DNA from: Roseibium sp. Sym1
GTDB lineage: Bacteria; Pseudomonadota; Alphaproteobacteria; Rhizobiales; Stappiaceae
Assembly (NCBI RefSeq): GCF_027359675.1
Contig: NZ_CP114786.1
Location: forward strand, 3,260,501-3,324,500
Length of the DNA: 64,000 nucleotides
Direction: 5' to 3'
Shown here: piece by piece, positions 1 to 9,548 of the stretch
Layout: every line of letters begins with the position of its first letter
Position numbering within the stretch: the stretch's first letter is position 1
The notes under the pieces: model-generated
What the model was told of the DNA's origin: nothing
The model's input: only the letters and a program-made list of their open reading frames with translations
The model's database searches: none
Program-made: the position numbers and the translations under genes

Positions 1-825
1 TTGAAGACACATGTGCAGCGAGTTGGACACGAACACCTTTTCCTCGAACAGTTCGATGAGATCACCGCTCGCAAGGTAGGGGTCCACGAGCTGGTTGGGC
101 AGCTGGGAAATTCCGTGACCGGCCAGTACGAGTTTCAGGATTTCCTCGGTATCCGTCGACAGGAAATTGCCGGTGAACCGACGGTAGATGATGTCCGCGT
201 CGGTCTTGAAACGCCACTGGAACACCGAGTGATCGGACGGAAACCGGAAATTCAGGCAATTGAACCGGCCAAGGTCGTCGACAGTGTCCGGAAATGTCTG
301 ATCCTTGAAATAGTCCGGTGAAGCAACCGTCCTGAAGCGGATGTCCATGAGCTTGGTCGCGATCATGTCCTGGTGCCGGATACGCCCGCTGCGGAAATAG
401 ATATCGACTTCGCCCGAAGTCACATCGGCGCGGCCATCGCTGAGGCGCAGATCCACGGTCATTTTCGGGTGTTTTTCCAGATACCGGTGGATCACGGGCG
501 TCAGAAAAAAGCGGCCGAAAAGCACGGATGACTCAATCGTCAGGACGCCGGCAGGCTCGGCGGAAAAGGCGGAAACCTCGCTTTCCACATTTTCGATTTC
601 CGAGAGCACGGTGCGCATGCCCCGGACATAGATCTCACCGGCCTCCGTCAGGGCGATGCTGCGCGTGTTGCGCAGGAGAAGGGGCGTGCCGACGGCCTGT
701 TCGAGCAAAGCGATGTTCTTGCTGGCGGCGCTGCGGGTCATGTTCAGCGCCCGCGCGCCGGCAGCAATGCTGCCGCCCTCCACGGCGGCAATCAGGGTGC
801 GGACCAGATGAAGCTTGGTGTTCAA
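1..825 (-). CDS. LysR-family transcriptional regulator (3' end outside window)
   Basis: The minus strand is open from a TTG at 825 to the window edge (275 codons) with no stop, so the C-terminus is missing. The N-terminus reads as a LysR winged helix: a helix with LIAAVEGGSIAAGARALNMT is followed by RSAASKNIALLEQAVG and the wing motif LLLRNTRSIALTEAG. The rest matches a LysR substrate-binding domain (SSVLFGRFFLTPVIHRYLEKHP, then GHGISQLPNQLVDPYLASG). LysR proteins are about 300 residues, so only some 25 residues should be missing. The start is uncertain: TTG at 825 fits the family alignment but lacks a strong ribosome binding site, and another in-frame TTG lies at 870. It diverges from the oxidoreductase at 939, the usual arrangement for a LysR protein and its target. 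Confidence 0.88.
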   Translation of the reverse strand, partial: MNTKLHLVRTLIAAVEGGSIAAGARALNMTRSAASKNIALLEQAVGTPLLLRNTRSIALTEAGEIYVRGMRTVLSEIENVESEVSAFSAEPAGVLTIESSVLFGRFFLTPVIHRYLEKHPKMTVDLRLSDGRADVTSGEVDIYFRSGRIRHQDMIATKLMDIRFRTVASPDYFKDQTFPDTVDDLGRFNCLNFRFPSDHSVFQWRFKTDADIIYRRFTGNFLSTDTEEILKLVLAGHGISQLPNQLVDPYLASGDLIELFEEKVFVSNSLHMCLQ

Positions 826-864
826 GGGGTGTTTCTCGCTGTCAACTTTTTGGAACCGGAAGAG

Positions 865-889
865 TGACAAATCCGTATCTTTTTTGTCA
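865..889. promoter_or_regulatory. candidate LysR operator (inverted repeat)
   Basis: The divergent intergenic region contains TGACAA (865-870) and its reverse complement TTGTCA (884-889), separated by 13 bases. A dyad of this size between a LysR gene and its divergent neighbour fits the family's T-N11-A type binding sites. This is inference from position and symmetry. Confidence 0.4.
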
Positions 890-938
890 ACACCGGGGAC
901 GCTAGCTGTATCGCACCAACAACGAAAGGTGCAGATGC

Positions 939-1955
939 ATGCGCTATTATGTGCTCGATCCCGTCGGAAGTATCGAAAACCTCCAGCTCAGAGAGGGAGC
1001 CGTTCCGGTTCCGCGCGGGGACACGGATGTGGTCGTCAAGGTCAAGGCGGCCACGCTCAACTACAAGGATCTGGTGCTGGCTCTCGGCTGGTTGCCGCTG
1101 AACAACGGCGATGCGGACTACGTGCCGCTGTCGGATGGCGCCGGCAAGGTTGTCGGCGTCGGTCCGGGTGTCCGAAACCTGCAGCCGGGGGACAGGGTCG
1201 TCCCGTCCTTTTTTCCGGATTGGGAAACGGGCGAGCCGGCGGGCGACGAGAAGTCGCTTGGACGTGAACTGACCGGAATGCTTGCGGAATATGTCTGTCT
1301 GCCGGAACAAGCGCTGGTCAGGATACCCGATTCAATGAGTTATGCCGAAGCCGCAGCGTTTCCCTGCGCCGGCGTGACCGCCTGGCATGCCTTGTGTGAA
1401 AAAGGGCCGGTAACGGAAGAACACACGGTCCTGACCCTCGGGACCGGCGGTGTTTCCATGTTCGCACTGCAGATCGCAAAGGCAAAGGGTGCAACGGTCA
1501 TTGCGACAACGGGAAGCGCGGAAAAGGCGCAGCTGCTGCACCGGGTCGGCGCCGACCATGTGATCAATTACCGCGAGACAGAAGAGTGGGACAAGGAAGT
1601 CCTGCGTCTGACCGACGGAAAAGGAGCGGATATCATCGTTGAGGTCGGCGGTGCGCAAACGTTCCAGAAGTCAATGAACGCCGCCGCCTTCGGCGGACGC
1701 ATTTCGTGTGTCGGTGTCCTTGCCGGCGTCGACGGTCACGCCGACCCGACCAGCATATTGTTCAAGTCCCTGTCGGTCGATGGCGTTTATGTCGGCAACA
1801 CGCAGATGCTGCATGACGTGATTGCATTCTACGACAGGAACCGCCTTCGTCCGATCATGGATGCCGAGACATTTCCGTTCGAGGATGCCGGCAAGGCCTA
1901 TGCGCGGCTCTTGCAGCAGAGCCATTTCGGCAAAATCGCACTTCAGATCCAGTAA
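939..1955 (+). CDS. NAD(P)-dependent MDR-family alcohol dehydrogenase / quinone oxidoreductase
   Basis: This 338-residue protein belongs to the medium-chain dehydrogenase/reductase superfamily. It has a GroES-like N-terminal domain (residues 1-130, with NYKDLVLALGWLP and GVRNLQPGDRVVP). A Rossmann cofactor-binding domain follows, with the glycine motif LGTGGVS at about 167-173 and the second-strand segment ATVIATTGS. No four-cysteine structural zinc lobe is visible, which favours a zinc-free quinone-oxidoreductase-like member. The start at 939 has GAAAGG about ten bases upstream. It is the first gene of a plus-strand run (polysaccharide deacetylase 27 bases downstream) and probably a target of the divergent LysR regulator. 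The substrate cannot be told from sequence. Confidence 0.9.
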   Translation: MRYYVLDPVGSIENLQLREGAVPVPRGDTDVVVKVKAATLNYKDLVLALGWLPLNNGDADYVPLSDGAGKVVGVGPGVRNLQPGDRVVPSFFPDWETGEPAGDEKSLGRELTGMLAEYVCLPEQALVRIPDSMSYAEAAAFPCAGVTAWHALCEKGPVTEEHTVLTLGTGGVSMFALQIAKAKGATVIATTGSAEKAQLLHRVGADHVINYRETEEWDKEVLRLTDGKGADIIVEVGGAQTFQKSMNAAAFGGRISCVGVLAGVDGHADPTSILFKSLSVDGVYVGNTQMLHDVIAFYDRNRLRPIMDAETFPFEDAGKAYARLLQQSHFGKIALQIQ

Positions 1956-1982
1956 ATCTCCAACTCCGAAAGGAAATACCAG

Positions 1983-2957
1983 ATGGCAAAGTCACTGCCG
2001 TATGTGAACCCCTATGCGTATCTCGTCGCCACGGCACTTGCCGTGATGCCGGTACAGGCCCATGCCCAGGAAACGCAGGTGGCGCCCTGGGAACTGACGG
2101 GAGAAGCCTTGCATTCGACGATCGGCGGGGTCCGGGCCGGACAATCGCTCAAGCCGCAAAGCTGGCCGGGCGGAGCGAAAGTCGCCGTGATGTTTTCCTT
2201 CGATGCCGACTTCGAGGCCGCGCATGTTGTCGGTCTGCAGCCCAACCCGGGGCCGGGTCAGTACGCCGAGGGAGAATATGGCGCCCGTGCGGGCCTGGAC
2301 AGGGTGCTTGCAGCACTGGCCAGGTACGATGTTCCGGCGTCCTTCTTCATCCCGGGGGCAAATTTCGAGAGCCATCCGGAGATCGTCGGCAAGATAACCG
2401 CGCCCGGCATCCACGAAATCGGTCTGCACGGCTGGATCCACGCGCCAAGCCAGGCGGTTCCCCTGGAAGCCGAACTCGCTGCCGCCCGCAAGGCCCTGAG
2501 CACCATCGAGGCGGCCACCGGCACGCGGCCTGTCGGCTACCGCGCTCCCATGTGGCAAGTCACGCCGGACACGATGGCAATCCTCCAGGAACTTGACCTC
2601 CTCTATGACAGTTCCCTGATGGCGGATGACAATCCCTATCAGCTCGTGGCGGCCGGCAAGCCCCTGGACGTGGTGGAACTTCCGGTAAGCTGGCTGCTGA
2701 ATGACTGGCCGCTTCTGCACGGTCTCAGCCCGGCGCATACGCCGGCGCGCGATGTGCTGGACATGTATGTTGACGAGTTCGACCGGGCCTATGCGGAGGG
2801 GTCGAGCTACACGATCACCTTGCACCCGCAGATCATTGGCCGCCGGTCCCGAATTTTCATTCTGGAAGAGCTTCTCAAGCACATCGCCTCCCATGATGGC
2901 GTCTGGTTTGCCACCCACCGGCAGGTCGCGGAACACGTCTCGCCGGGGATCAACTAA
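1983..2957 (+). CDS. exported polysaccharide deacetylase (carbohydrate esterase 4 / NodB-like)
   Basis: A 324-residue protein with a signal peptide ending around VQAHAQ (residues 24-29). The NodB-type domain is recognisable: FSFDADFE (catalytic and metal-binding Asp at about 74 and 76), EIGLHGWIH (His149 and His153 of the D-H-H metal triad) and the GYRAPMW motif near residue 188. A late TLHPQIIGR motif supplies the usual His near the end of the barrel. Relatives remove N-acetyl or other N-linked groups from polysaccharides, or act as amidases on small substrates. The AAAGGAAATACCAG upstream gives a good ribosome binding site. The linked oxidoreductases suggest a small-molecule rather than cell-wall role, but this is inference. 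Confidence 0.9.
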   Translation: MAKSLPYVNPYAYLVATALAVMPVQAHAQETQVAPWELTGEALHSTIGGVRAGQSLKPQSWPGGAKVAVMFSFDADFEAAHVVGLQPNPGPGQYAEGEYGARAGLDRVLAALARYDVPASFFIPGANFESHPEIVGKITAPGIHEIGLHGWIHAPSQAVPLEAELAAARKALSTIEAATGTRPVGYRAPMWQVTPDTMAILQELDLLYDSSLMADDNPYQLVAAGKPLDVVELPVSWLLNDWPLLHGLSPAHTPARDVLDMYVDEFDRAYAEGSSYTITLHPQIIGRRSRIFILEELLKHIASHDGVWFATHRQVAEHVSPGIN

Positions 2958-3076
2958 AGCCCGGCGGATTTCACGGAACAACAGGTCCGGGCTCCGGACG
3001 AAGGCAATCGGCCGCCGCAGCGAGCAGCGTGTTGTGGCCGGCCGGTTGCGCCTTTCAAGTTTCAAGGATGACAACA

Positions 3077-4105
3077 ATGGACCAGATGAAGGCATTTGCG
3101 GTCTTCGAGGCCCTCCCGGCAAACCACCCCGACTGCTTTGTTCGCGTGGACAGGCCGGTCCCGGAGGCTAAGGGGCGGGATCTTCTCGTGCGTGTCGACG
3201 CGATTGCGGTCAATCCCACCGACGTCAAGGATCGCAATGCCGTCAAGGGGCGTCTCGAGGACCCGCTGATCCTGGGGTGGGATTTCTGCGGGACGGTCGT
3301 GGCAACCGGCAGCGATGTCGGCAGATTTGCGGTCGGCGACAAGGTGATCGCCGCGGGAGACGTCAGCCGGCCCGGGTGTTATGCGGAATATGTGCTCGTC
3401 GATGAACGTATCACCGGTCACAAGCCCGTGGGCCTGACGGATGAACAGGCGGCGAGCCTGCCGTTGACGACACTCGCGGCCTGGGAAGCCCTTTTCGAGA
3501 AGCTGAAAATACCGGAGGTCCGGCACGGAGCCCAACCGGCGCTTCTCATCATCGGCGGAGCGGGGGGGGTGGGGTCCATGGCCATCCAGTTCGCGCGGCA
3601 ACTGTCTTCGTGCACCGTGATTGCCACCGCATCGAGGCCTCACTCCAGGGACTGGTGCCTGGATTTGGGAGCCCATCATGTCATCGATCACAGCGGGGAC
3701 CTGAAAAAGCAGCTTCGGGATCTGGGACTGGATGTCGTTCCCTACATTCTGAATTGCAGCGACAATCTTCCCTATTGGCAGCTCATGAGCGATCTTGTTG
3801 CGCCGGAGGGAGCCGTCTGCCTGCTGTCCAGCACGAAGGCCAGGCTCGATCTTGACCTGTTCATGGTGAAAAGCGCCAGCATCCACTACCAGCTGATGTT
3901 CACTCCGTCCTTTTTCCAAACGGAAACGATGACCCGGCAAGGCGACATCCTCGACGACCTGAGCGCGTTGATCGGGTCCGGCAGGATACGGCATGTCCTG
4001 ACCCGGTCCTTTGGTCCGATGGACGTCTCCTCCCTGGCAAGGGCGCATCACGAGGTCGAACAGGGCAGGATGATCGGCAAGGCCGGACTGTCGAGGCCGA
4101 ATTGA
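3077..4105 (+). CDS. zinc-type alcohol dehydrogenase-like MDR protein
   Basis: A 342-residue MDR protein. It opens with MKAFAVFEALP and GRDLLVRVDAIAVNPTDVK, typical of the zinc-binding alcohol dehydrogenase-like subfamily. The Rossmann motif is LLIIGGAGGVGSMAIQFAR, followed by DLGAHHVIDH. The start was chosen at 3077 because AAGGA lies eight bases upstream; in-frame starts at 3029, 3068 and 3086 are weaker. A run of eight G at 3562-3569 encodes part of the glycine loop. It is the second MDR enzyme in this run, so the region may handle successive redox steps on one substrate, which the sequence does not identify. Confidence 0.88.
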   Translation: MDQMKAFAVFEALPANHPDCFVRVDRPVPEAKGRDLLVRVDAIAVNPTDVKDRNAVKGRLEDPLILGWDFCGTVVATGSDVGRFAVGDKVIAAGDVSRPGCYAEYVLVDERITGHKPVGLTDEQAASLPLTTLAAWEALFEKLKIPEVRHGAQPALLIIGGAGGVGSMAIQFARQLSSCTVIATASRPHSRDWCLDLGAHHVIDHSGDLKKQLRDLGLDVVPYILNCSDNLPYWQLMSDLVAPEGAVCLLSSTKARLDLDLFMVKSASIHYQLMFTPSFFQTETMTRQGDILDDLSALIGSGRIRHVLTRSFGPMDVSSLARAHHEVEQGRMIGKAGLSRPN

Positions 4106-4321
4106 CGGACTGTGGTAACAGGCACTTGGCGCTGCTGTGCCGCACGGACAGCCGAGGCAACCTGTGCGGCTTTGCGCAAGGTTTTCCGGGGGCGATCTTT
4201 CATCATCAGCGGGGCTCTCGCGATACGATTGAAAATCTCGGTTCGTCCCCTTGTCACGCAATCATCAGGACCCGACATGTGGATGCCGGATATCATCCAT
4301 AGGGCGGGCAGGAGCAAAATC

Positions 4322-4780
4322 ATGACCCAATCCGATACCGCAGACACGGCCGGTGCGAACACGCAACCTGAGACCATTCAAGGCGGGTGCCTGTGCGGTC
4401 AGGTGAGCTTTCAAATCGAGAACCGGTTCGACAAGCTCCTGCTGTGCCATTGTGCGCAATGCCGCAAGACCACCGGTTCGGCGCATGCGTCGAACCTTCT
4501 CGGGCGGGCGGAGACCCTGGTGTTTCTGGAGGGAGCGGACCAGGTGCGCGAGTTCCGCCATCCGGAACGGGACTTCACGAAAGCCTTCTGCAGCCGGTGC
4601 GGCGGCGCGCTTCCGTATGTCACGGGCGATGGCAGCACCTGCATCGTGCCGGCGGGCGCGTTGAACGCGGAACCCGAGGTCGCCGAACTCGACAATATCT
4701 TTTCCGAGGAGCAGCCGGGATGGAGCGAACAGGTTTCGGCGGCCCCGCGCCACGTCGGCTTCGGCTCGGTCTTTGATTAA
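4322..4780 (+). CDS. GFA-family (CENP-V/GFA) zinc-binding protein
   Basis: A 152-residue protein with the three cysteine clusters of the GFA fold: GGCLCGQVSF near residue 20, CHCAQCRKTTGSA near residue 45 and FCSRCGGALP near residue 85. The family includes the glutathione-dependent formaldehyde-activating enzyme, but most members are of unknown substrate, and this one lacks features that would assign the formaldehyde role. The start at 4322 follows AGGAGC with eight bases of spacing; an open frame reaching back to 4112 has no comparable site. It sits 14 bases upstream of the NIPSNAP-like gene and is probably cotranscribed with it. Confidence 0.88.
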   Translation: MTQSDTADTAGANTQPETIQGGCLCGQVSFQIENRFDKLLLCHCAQCRKTTGSAHASNLLGRAETLVFLEGADQVREFRHPERDFTKAFCSRCGGALPYVTGDGSTCIVPAGALNAEPEVAELDNIFSEEQPGWSEQVSAAPRHVGFGSVFD

Positions 4781-4794
4781 ACAGGGAATATGCC

Positions 4795-5109
4795 ATGATC
4801 AGTTGTTACGTCCGGTACGAGATCGATCCGGACAAGGTTGCCGAGTTCGAAACCTACGCAAGGATGTGGATGCCCCTGGTGGCCAGGTTCGGCGGCACGC
4901 ATCACGGTTATTTCCTGCCCCATGAAAGCGCGAATGATCTGGCGGTGACCCTGTTTTCCTTCCCCTCGCTCGCCGCATACGAAGACTACCGGGAGCGGAG
5001 CATGTCCGATCCCGATTGTCAGGAAGCCTATGACTTCGCGCGGCGAACCGGGTGCATACGCCGTTACGACCGGCAGTTTCTGAGGCCGGTTCTTCCCGAC
5101 AAGGGGTAA
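4795..5109 (+). CDS. NIPSNAP-family small protein
   Basis: A 104-residue protein with the ferredoxin-like alpha/beta pattern of NIPSNAP proteins: MISCYVRYEIDPDKVAEFETYA, then GTHHGYFLPHESAND, then YEDYRERSMSDPD. These small dimeric proteins are commonly linked to catabolic operons but have no established common reaction. It directly follows the GFA-type gene and appears to be the last gene of the plus-strand run. The next gene is convergent. Confidence 0.82.
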   Translation: MISCYVRYEIDPDKVAEFETYARMWMPLVARFGGTHHGYFLPHESANDLAVTLFSFPSLAAYEDYRERSMSDPDCQEAYDFARRTGCIRRYDRQFLRPVLPDKG

Positions 5110-5307
5110 GACAGCTTGCCGGCGATGGGGCGAATGCGGGACGGGAAAAGCCGGAGCGCGCGAGCGGACCCTGAAAGTTGGCGGTAAAACGGCCTGCACG
5201 GGCGCTTGCAAGAAGACCGGCGCCCATCCGGCGCGTCCGGCCGGATCTTCGGCCGCAACCCTGGCTGCGCAAGGCATGTCCCTTGGTGTCCGGCCAGACC
5301 GACGCCG

Positions 5308-7548
5308 TCACGACTTGCCAAAATACTCGTCGATTGCCCTTCTGGTGTTCGGTCCCATGATCCCGTCTATGGTGCCGTCGTAGTAGCTGGCATCGTGCAA
5401 CAGCGATTGCAGCTCCTTTCGCAGCGGTTCCGGCCAGGTCCTGAAACCGGAGATGACACGCTCGTAGACAACCTCGTCGCCGCGCTCCAGACCGTCTGCC
5501 ACGTGATCCATGACCTCCCACTCGGACAGATCGTCTTGCGCGGGGTCGTAAAGGTCGATCAGCGCAATGATTGCCGCGGTGCTTTTGAGGTCCGCCGCGC
5601 GCGTGTAGGTCTTGAGACGTCCGGCCCGGTCTCCTGCCGGCTGACTTCCGGCAAGCTCCATCAACCGTTCCGCCTCTTCTGCCTCCTGCCGGCTTTGCCC
5701 CGGCGCGGTCTTGCGGTTTTGAGCCTTGTAGTCGGCGGCGAGGGACTGAGCCGCCCGCCAAGCTGCCTCGCGCTTGTGCTTGAGCGCCAGCCTTTGCTGG
5801 GGATCCAGCCAGACGGCTGTTTCCGGATCGATCTTCTCCAGCGAACGGATGGTCATTCTGGCATCACCCCAGGCCTTGGCCGAGAAATAGAGCGAGTTGA
5901 TGATGCATTCCGCCTTGGTGTCGGAGTAACAGTGTTCGGTATCGAGCGCTGATGCCACGTTTCGTTCGATGCTCCCGACATTATCGGACGCAAATCCATA
6001 ATTCTTGCCCGCGGTTTGCCAGCGCTGAACGGCTTTCAGGTGTTTGTCGGACGCAGGCTTCCAGTTGCCACGGATTTCTGCCGCGAGATCCTCCGCGTCT
6101 GTCCGGAGGGCGTCCGCTTCTCCCGTCTTGCCCTCGGCCTCCAGCTTGTCGGCAATGCGCGCCAGAAGGGGAGGCACTTCTCGGGCTAGAACGCCCTCCG
6201 CCAGCATTTTTCGTGCATCCTCGAAAGCGCCTTTTTCAATCAGGAAAACGGCCGCCGTCTTCGCCGTCCGTGCGAATTGAATGTCGATCGAGTTCTGCCA
6301 GCCGTCGCCCCAGTCGTGATCGCGTTTGGCGATCTGGGAGAGGGCGGCCCCGATGTTGCCCTTGGCGGTGTGATGGAGCAGGTCGGTCATGCCTGCAAAA
6401 TCATTTTCCTTTCCCGACAGTTTCACGACCTGATTGCGCGAGCGCCTTATTCCGTCAAAGTTGCCGACCATCAGCGACATGCGGGCGACGGTGAGGGTGT
6501 CATACCACTGTCCCAGCGGGTTGAACGGATTGCCGCCGGTTTCAAGGATATGTTTGAGCGCCTTTTTTGACGACGACAGCGCAGCCCAGGCTTCCGGGCT
6601 GCCGGGGTCGTGCGCGAGGATTTCTTCCGCCAGCGCCTTCCACTCCGACTGTGGCCGGCCGTCCAGGACCTTGTCCCTGAGATCATTTTCCGTGAGGTAT
6701 ACGATGTTCTTGTGCCAACGCTGCTCGCGTGCGAACGGGTCGTTCCGCCCTGCCGAAAGAGCAAGTCGGACCAGATCGTTGCGACGGTACTCATCGTCGG
6801 CAAATGTCGCGGCAGGAACAGCCGGAAGCCAGGTGCCCGCGATGTGTGGGAAATAGTGCCCCAGGTCGATCACGCCTGCCTGCAGGCTTTTCCAGAAATC
6901 CTTCGGGTCTTCGTATCGTTCATGGTCTTCGATGATGGCAATGATGTCGCCGACATCGTCAAGGTTGTCGCGGAACAGATGGTCCCGTTCCGACGGGCTG
7001 TAGTCATATCCGACGGCATCGGCCGCCTCTCGCGCCCGTTTGCGTGCCTCTTCAACGATGATCTTGTTGCCCACCTCCCGGGCGCGCCACTCTATCGACT
7101 TGAAAAGTGACACTTTCTTTGGATCCTGGAAGCTTTGCGGATCCTCAGGCATGTCCGGAAACTCGGCTGCGGCAGCGAGCGCGCGTCTGAAGAGTTCCGT
7201 TTCCCCCTTGGCGATCTCCTGATCGACCCGTGCAATCTCGTCTCTGACGGCCTGTGCGTTGGGCGCCTCCGGCATCATCACAAGGTACAGGCGGAACAGC
7301 ATCGCCGACTTGATCAGGTTTCCGGCTTTCGCGTTTGCCAGGGCCAGATTGAAGACCACGGCAGGGTTTGGCCCGGTCTCTTCCTGGACGCGATCGAGCC
7401 CCTTTATGGCCGTTTCGAAATCGCCGTTCTGGGCAGCCTCGATGCTTTTTTGGTAGAGAGCCTTCCAATCGCTGAATTCCGCCCTTGCCGGGATCGAAGT
7501 GACAAGCCCCAGGAAAAATGCAGCGAGAATGACCGGCAGCGCGCGCAT
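5308..7548 (-). CDS. exported TPR-rich protein with C-terminal peptidoglycan-binding-like domain
   Basis: A 746-residue protein with a signal peptide (MRALPVILAAFFLGLVTSIPARA). The N-terminal third has TPR-like helical pairs (YQKSIEAAQNGDFETAIKGLDRVQ and VVFNLALANAKAGNLIKSAMLF). The long middle is helical and unassigned. The last 45 residues (LQSLLHDASYYDGTIDGIMGPNTRRAIDEYF) match the repeat helix of peptidoglycan-binding domain 1, suggesting the protein sits in the periplasm at the cell wall. It starts 11 bases after the stop of the gene at 7560-9548, which is probably cotranscribed. No enzymatic motif was seen and the specific function is unknown. Confidence 0.85.
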   Translation of the reverse strand: MRALPVILAAFFLGLVTSIPARAEFSDWKALYQKSIEAAQNGDFETAIKGLDRVQEETGPNPAVVFNLALANAKAGNLIKSAMLFRLYLVMMPEAPNAQAVRDEIARVDQEIAKGETELFRRALAAAAEFPDMPEDPQSFQDPKKVSLFKSIEWRAREVGNKIIVEEARKRAREAADAVGYDYSPSERDHLFRDNLDDVGDIIAIIEDHERYEDPKDFWKSLQAGVIDLGHYFPHIAGTWLPAVPAATFADDEYRRNDLVRLALSAGRNDPFAREQRWHKNIVYLTENDLRDKVLDGRPQSEWKALAEEILAHDPGSPEAWAALSSSKKALKHILETGGNPFNPLGQWYDTLTVARMSLMVGNFDGIRRSRNQVVKLSGKENDFAGMTDLLHHTAKGNIGAALSQIAKRDHDWGDGWQNSIDIQFARTAKTAAVFLIEKGAFEDARKMLAEGVLAREVPPLLARIADKLEAEGKTGEADALRTDAEDLAAEIRGNWKPASDKHLKAVQRWQTAGKNYGFASDNVGSIERNVASALDTEHCYSDTKAECIINSLYFSAKAWGDARMTIRSLEKIDPETAVWLDPQQRLALKHKREAAWRAAQSLAADYKAQNRKTAPGQSRQEAEEAERLMELAGSQPAGDRAGRLKTYTRAADLKSTAAIIALIDLYDPAQDDLSEWEVMDHVADGLERGDEVVYERVISGFRTWPEPLRKELQSLLHDASYYDGTIDGIMGPNTRRAIDEYFGKS

Positions 7549-7559
7549 GGCTGGTTCTC

Positions 7560-9548
7560 CTATCGCGGTGACCCCGCCAGATCGGCTCCGGCAGCAAAGG
7601 GATCGGTCAGAAACTCAGCCCAGGCGTCCCGCTCCTCGGCGCGCAGGCGCTCACCAATCACCTGCCATGGCGGGCGAAGCTCCGGGTCGTGCCGATTGAG
7701 GTTCTCCGCCGCGAGGCGGGTTTCCTGCAGGTCGCGCCAGACGGCTTCGAGGCGTGTTTCGTTGTCCCCGGACGTGAGGAAGGATGGAGTGGAATCGTAG
7801 CCCTTCGCCAGTCCTCGGGCATGAAAATAGGCGAATGTCGCGGCGTCATCATCCCAGGAGATCGCGCCCAGGATATCGAGAGCGCCGTCGTAGTCGCCAT
7901 TCGCCAGGCGGATATAGGCATCGACCATGCTGTCCGTGTTTTCGGTTTTTTCCGCCTGCTCCAGCACCCTTTGCCTGAAGTCGTCCCAGGCGCCAAGACC
8001 CTCGACGTAGTGGAGCGCCGCCTCTTGTTCCAAAGACGCGCCGGACTTGCCCGGCATTCCTTGGATGTCGGCCAGTTTCCTGCGGTCAGTCTCGTCGAGC
8101 AAACGGTAGGCCGGACTGTTCAGGATCGACGCGAATTCCTTCGGATACGCAAGGGGATCCGGAGGCGGGCAGTTGATGGCCCCGCAGTCGCGGGACCAGT
8201 CGAGATAAGCCTCGGTTTGAGCCAGTCCGGAAACGAGACCATAGGCTTCCAGAGAGCCATAGTCACTGGGGTCTGCGGCGTAGCTTTCGCCAAGGTGACG
8301 GGCGGCGGCCTTGTAGTCGCCGTTCATCCAGGCGTCGACCCCTTGCCGGTAGCGCACATTGTTCAGCTTCGATACCGCCAGTTGCCCCTTGTGCAGGCCG
8401 TGCAGATAGATCAGGGCGTCGCGTGCACTCCTGTTGTCGGGGTCTATCTCCAGCACGGCTTCCAGGTCACGAATGCTTTTGTCCCAGTCGCCATCTCCGC
8501 TCTGGAGAGCGTCGAGGAGGTAATTCGCTTTAGCGCTCGGAACGACAGCGACCGGGTCCATGAAGTTCAGTCCCGAACTCGTCGGGCTTGCCGACGTGTC
8601 CTGGCTTGATCTGGCCGCATCTGCGATCCGGCCTTCACTGGCTTCGGCCTGCCTCATCAGTTCGGCCTTGCCTTCCGCAGTTTCCCTCTTGCTCAGGAGG
8701 TTGGAACGCATTCCCGCCAGCTGTTTGAAGTTCCCGACATTCGCGCAGTCGTCGTCATGGCCACACAGGTCGAGGGCGGCGTCATAGAGCCTGACGGCAT
8801 CCGAAAACCGTTTCTCATGCTCCGCCTTGATGGTTTCTGCACGGTTCAGGTTCCAGGTATGGACCTTGCAGCCCGCGCGGCCTTTCCTGCAGTATTCAAG
8901 GGCGGCTGCGCAGTGGCGCATCAACGTGGAAACGCTGTCGTCCGTCCAGTAGCTTTCATCAAATGCGGCCAGGCATTTCTTGTTTTCTGCCGTGGCGCGC
9001 CGGCGCCATTCGGACAGTTGTTTCTGCTCGCGGATCTTCTTTTGCTGGCTGATGCTCGGTTTCAGTTTGCCTTTGCCGGTGTTGGGCTTGCCGGTTTTTC
9101 TGTTCGGCGAATACCCCTTGCCACCGCCCTGCCTGCAGAAGGTGATGCTGCAGTTTCTGGCGTGTCTGCCGCATTCGGAAAGCGCATAGTTTCGCGCATT
9201 GGACTTGCTCGGAGACTCTCCCCAGCCCCAGGAGCCGTCCGGTGCGCGGGCCTCGCAAAACCAGCCGTGTCCCCGCGGGGTCGTGTAGAAGTCGTCTTCG
9301 ACGATCGTGTCGTCATCGGAGGGCGGTGGAACATAATCTTCGCAGAACGCGACGCAGACGCCATCGATAATGTCCTGCGCCGTGGCCAGTTGGGGAAACG
9401 CCAGGAAAACGAGAAAAGGCAGACAGACTGCGAGATTTTGCAAATGCCTGGTTACAATGGGGAGGGGGGACTGAGCGCACGCGTCCTGCCTTTGACCGCC
9501 ATATTCGGAGCGGCAATTGACGCGATTGGAGTACCGGATGGTCGTCAT
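7560..9548 (-). CDS. exported cysteine-rich/TPR protein with DUF4189-like segment
   Basis: Up to 662 residues. A hydrophobic signal segment (LAVCLPFLVFLAFPQLATAQ) is preceded by about 37 polar residues, so translation may start later. A TTG at LQNLAVCL would give a compact signal peptide, with AGG just upstream. After the signal comes a tryptophan- and cysteine-rich segment (GWFCEARAPDGSWGWGESPSKSNARNYALSECG split over about 45 residues) resembling DUF4189 modules. TPR-like helices follow (AVLEIDPDNRSARDALIYLHGLHKG; ADPSDYGSLEAYGLVSG). It forms a two-gene unit with the TPR/peptidoglycan-binding-like gene downstream. The role is unknown; an envelope scaffolding function is a guess from the domains. 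Confidence 0.8.
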   Translation of the reverse strand: MTTIRYSNRVNCRSEYGGQRQDACAQSPLPIVTRHLQNLAVCLPFLVFLAFPQLATAQDIIDGVCVAFCEDYVPPPSDDDTIVEDDFYTTPRGHGWFCEARAPDGSWGWGESPSKSNARNYALSECGRHARNCSITFCRQGGGKGYSPNRKTGKPNTGKGKLKPSISQQKKIREQKQLSEWRRRATAENKKCLAAFDESYWTDDSVSTLMRHCAAALEYCRKGRAGCKVHTWNLNRAETIKAEHEKRFSDAVRLYDAALDLCGHDDDCANVGNFKQLAGMRSNLLSKRETAEGKAELMRQAEASEGRIADAARSSQDTSASPTSSGLNFMDPVAVVPSAKANYLLDALQSGDGDWDKSIRDLEAVLEIDPDNRSARDALIYLHGLHKGQLAVSKLNNVRYRQGVDAWMNGDYKAAARHLGESYAADPSDYGSLEAYGLVSGLAQTEAYLDWSRDCGAINCPPPDPLAYPKEFASILNSPAYRLLDETDRRKLADIQGMPGKSGASLEQEAALHYVEGLGAWDDFRQRVLEQAEKTENTDSMVDAYIRLANGDYDGALDILGAISWDDDAATFAYFHARGLAKGYDSTPSFLTSGDNETRLEAVWRDLQETRLAAENLNRHDPELRPPWQVIGERLRAEERDAWAEFLTDPFAAGADLAGSPR

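Noticed and set aside
2958..2993. Terminator after the polysaccharide deacetylase gene
   Set aside because: AGCCCGG and CCGGGCT can pair, but the loop is about 22 bases and no T run follows, so it was not called.
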